A model generated the notes under the pieces. It was not told where the DNA came from, did not search any database, and saw nothing but the letters and a program-made list of their open reading frames with translations. Shown here piece by piece: positions 4,663 through 6,562 of a stretch of 6,562 nt of DNA (positions are counted from its first letter, which is position 1; each line of letters opens with the position of its first letter). The DNA comes from an uncultured bacterium. GTDB taxonomy: Bacteria; Acidobacteriota; Thermoanaerobaculia; Multivoradales; JAHEKO01. The stretch is taken from contig CALILB010000054.1 of the NCBI GenBank assembly GCA_938016625.1, positions 1 through 6,562 on the forward strand, written 5' to 3'. The translations under genes and the position numbers were made by a program.

Positions 4663-6562
4663 CTAGTTATCGTCGGAGGGCTCGGACCTGTCGTCGGGGT
4701 TCGAGGCCAACACCGCTGGTTCCTGCGACCTGACATGCAGATCCCGCTGCGGAAAGGGGATCTCGATCCCCGCCTCCGCCAGCGCCTTGTCGATTGCCAA
4801 TCGCAACTCGCTGGACACCCGCAGACCCTGGTTGAAATCGACCACCCACGCACGCAGCTCGAAGTCGAGCGAGCTGTCCCCGAACCCCGCAAAGAGCGCC
4901 GCCGGCTCGGGGTCGTCGGTCACCTCGGGGTGATCATGGGCCAGGCCGAGCAGGATGTCGATCACGGTTTGAGGTTCGGTGCCGTAGGCAACTCCCACAG
5001 GAAGGGTGAGCCGACGGAGGCGGTCGGAGAGCGTCCAGTTGATGAGCTGGCCCGAGAGCAGCTGTCCGTTGGGGATGATGACCTCCGCTCCGGCGAAGGT
5101 GCGTATCGTGCTGGAGCGGATACCGATCTGCTGTACTCGGCCCTGAAGAGTGTCGATCTCGATCAGATCGCCGACACCCATCGGCCGCTCGAAGACCAGG
5201 ATCAGACCCGAGATGAAATTCTTTACCAGATCCTGCAGCCCAAACCCGATCCCCACACCCAGGGCCCCCGCCAGCAGTGCCACATTGCTGAGATCGATAC
5301 CCGCCGCCCCTAGAGCAAGAAAGAAGCCGACACCGAGGATGCCGTAGTTGATCAGCATCGAAATGGTGGCCAAGACCCCCTTGTCGAGACTCGTGCGTGG
5401 ATAGATGTCTTTTTTCAGGAGAAAGCGCACAAAACGGGAGATCATCACCGCCGCAAAGATGGTCAAGAAGAAGACAAAGACGTCGCCAAGAGAAATGGAA
5501 AGAGATCCACGGGTCCAGTGCCAGTCGAGAACGGATCTGAACCACTCCTTCACCGGCTCGAGGAGCTGGAACGCCGCCAGGGTCCCGAGTATCCACAGAT
5601 ACAAAGCCAGGAGATGGACCAGGGCTATGCCTCGCCGCTGGAAGAGCTCGGTGTGTGAACGGATCGAATTGAAGGTCTGGGCTCGAGGGCTTGCCAAGAT
5701 CACCATCAACAGCCCGTCCAGAACCAGAGCTCCGACAAAGAACACCAGGGCATAGCGAAAGCTCGCCAGGGTAGCCGAGGTAAGCAGATCGGAAAGACCG
5801 ACGCGGCCGACCAGATTGGCAAGCAGGGAGACTGCCAGGATGACAGCCGCCAACCGGCTCGCCCAGAAGCCCGCCCGCCACCAGGGACTGTTCTGCTTCT
5901 CGGTCCTGGCACCAGTAGCCTGCATCTTCAGAGCGGGAACCAGGATCAACAAGGCGCCTGCCTGGGTCGCCAGCAGCAGCAGACGATGCACAAGACCCAC
6001 CTCGAAGAACAGAGTGCGGAGCTCGTCCAGCGCCAGCACCAGGATCAGCCCGTAGGCCGCACCCCGCAGCCGGGGGTCCACCATTCCCGGCAGCAGTCGC
6101 GCCAAGGGAATGAGGACCAGAAGTGCGTTCAGATCGTAGACAGCCAGCGGCGCATTGGGATAGATAAAGCGGGTGGCCACGAGCGCCAGCAGCAGCGCCG
6201 ATGCCAGCGAGTGACGGAACAGATAGCTCGCTATCCTCAGCGCCCCGTGGGACAGGGTCCAGTTCCGGCTCCGGCGGCCGAGCGACCACATGAGGGCCCA
6301 GAGGAGGACAAAGACGACGAGGTGGAGAGCGATCCTCCCCTTGTAGCGGTCCACAAAGACGGTGACTGCGTCCATGTCCTTGCGCCAACTCTCCGCCGCA
6401 GCACCAAACCCGAGAGTGGTACTCCCGGGTTCTAGCAACGATTCCCACAACGGTGCCTCGTCGCGCTCGAAGAGCGATCTGCGACGCTCGGCCAACTCCT
6501 CCCCGATGTCGCCGAGAAGCTCGTGGACGGCAGCCGTCTGCCGGGCAAGCTCGGCCTGGAGA
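4663..6562 (-). CDS. Large MscS-family mechanosensitive ion channel (MscK/YbiO-like), N-terminus beyond the right edge
   Basis: The C-terminal 632 residues of a gene ending at TAG (4665-4663); the frame is open to the right edge, so the true start is outside. MscS-family channels open under membrane tension and release solutes during hypo-osmotic shock. The fragment begins with a charged, probably helical or coiled-coil segment (about 1-70) likely to be periplasmic. About eleven hydrophobic segments follow (starting near residues 77, 110, 139, 165, 190, 231, 262, 312, 355, 398 and 425). The last is the MscS pore helix, with GALGVGIGFGLQD (432-444) and FISGLILVFERPMGVGD (449-465). It leads into the beta domain (EVIIPNG, 493-499) and the C-terminal alpha/beta domain ending at DLHV (607-610), then a short acidic tail. 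Many extra membrane helices plus an N-terminal extracytoplasmic region match the larger MscK-type class rather than three-helix MscS. A TTG at 6495-6493 lies in frame but has no claim to be the start. Confidence 0.95.
   Translation of the reverse strand, partial: LQAELARQTAAVHELLGDIGEELAERRRSLFERDEAPLWESLLEPGSTTLGFGAAAESWRKDMDAVTVFVDRYKGRIALHLVVFVLLWALMWSLGRRSRNWTLSHGALRIASYLFRHSLASALLLALVATRFIYPNAPLAVYDLNALLVLIPLARLLPGMVDPRLRGAAYGLILVLALDELRTLFFEVGLVHRLLLLATQAGALLILVPALKMQATGARTEKQNSPWWRAGFWASRLAAVILAVSLLANLVGRVGLSDLLTSATLASFRYALVFFVGALVLDGLLMVILASPRAQTFNSIRSHTELFQRRGIALVHLLALYLWILGTLAAFQLLEPVKEWFRSVLDWHWTRGSLSISLGDVFVFFLTIFAAVMISRFVRFLLKKDIYPRTSLDKGVLATISMLINYGILGVGFFLALGAAGIDLSNVALLAGALGVGIGFGLQDLVKNFISGLILVFERPMGVGDLIEIDTLQGRVQQIGIRSSTIRTFAGAEVIIPNGQLLSGQLINWTLSDRLRRLTLPVGVAYGTEPQTVIDILLGLAHDHPEVTDDPEPAALFAGFGDSSLDFELRAWVVDFNQGLRVSSELRLAIDKALAEAGIEIPFPQRDLHVRSQEPAVLASNPDDRSEPSDDN

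Noticed and set aside
4934..6448. A 504-codon minus-strand frame overlapping the MscS gene in another phase.
   Set aside because: It lacks membrane segments and is Gly/Arg/Pro-rich with low hydrophobicity, whereas the alternative frame gives a textbook MscS protein.

Overview
This is a GC-rich window (above 60% G+C by eye) that is densely packed with genes. It encodes outer-membrane, periplasmic and inner-membrane proteins typical of a diderm (Gram-negative) bacterium. The patatin-Omp85 protein in particular requires an outer membrane. Starts are ATG or GTG, and clear Shine-Dalgarno sequences precede at least two genes. I cannot fix the phylum from the sequence alone. A GC-rich proteobacterium or an Acidobacteriota-like lineage would both fit. 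Nothing here looks like a phage, a transposon, a CRISPR array or an RNA gene.

The layout has three blocks. (1) Minus strand, 1-2503: an exported patatin phospholipase fused to a POTRA domain and an Omp85-type barrel, followed 25 bp downstream by the start of an exported endonuclease/exonuclease/phosphatase-fold hydrolase that runs off the left edge. These two very likely form an operon of secreted hydrolases. (2) Plus strand, 2649-4656: a complete glycerate kinase and, 40 bp later, a complete nitrilase-superfamily (carbon-nitrogen) hydrolase, probably also co-transcribed. (3) Minus strand, 4663-6562: a large multi-pass MscS-type mechanosensitive channel that converges on the hydrolase gene with only 6 bp between stop codons and is cut at its N-terminus by the right edge.

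The only substantial intergenic region is the 145-bp divergent spacer 2504-2648. It holds four copies of the hexamer AGGACC/GGTCCT, two of them forming a perfect inverted repeat next to a possible promoter for the patatin gene, plus a second imperfect hairpin near the glycerate kinase start.

The genes are recognisable family members and I do not see an obviously new multi-gene system. The points most worth a second look are the carbon-nitrogen hydrolase, whose catalytic lysine position aligns with methionine, and the repeated hexamer in the divergent spacer.
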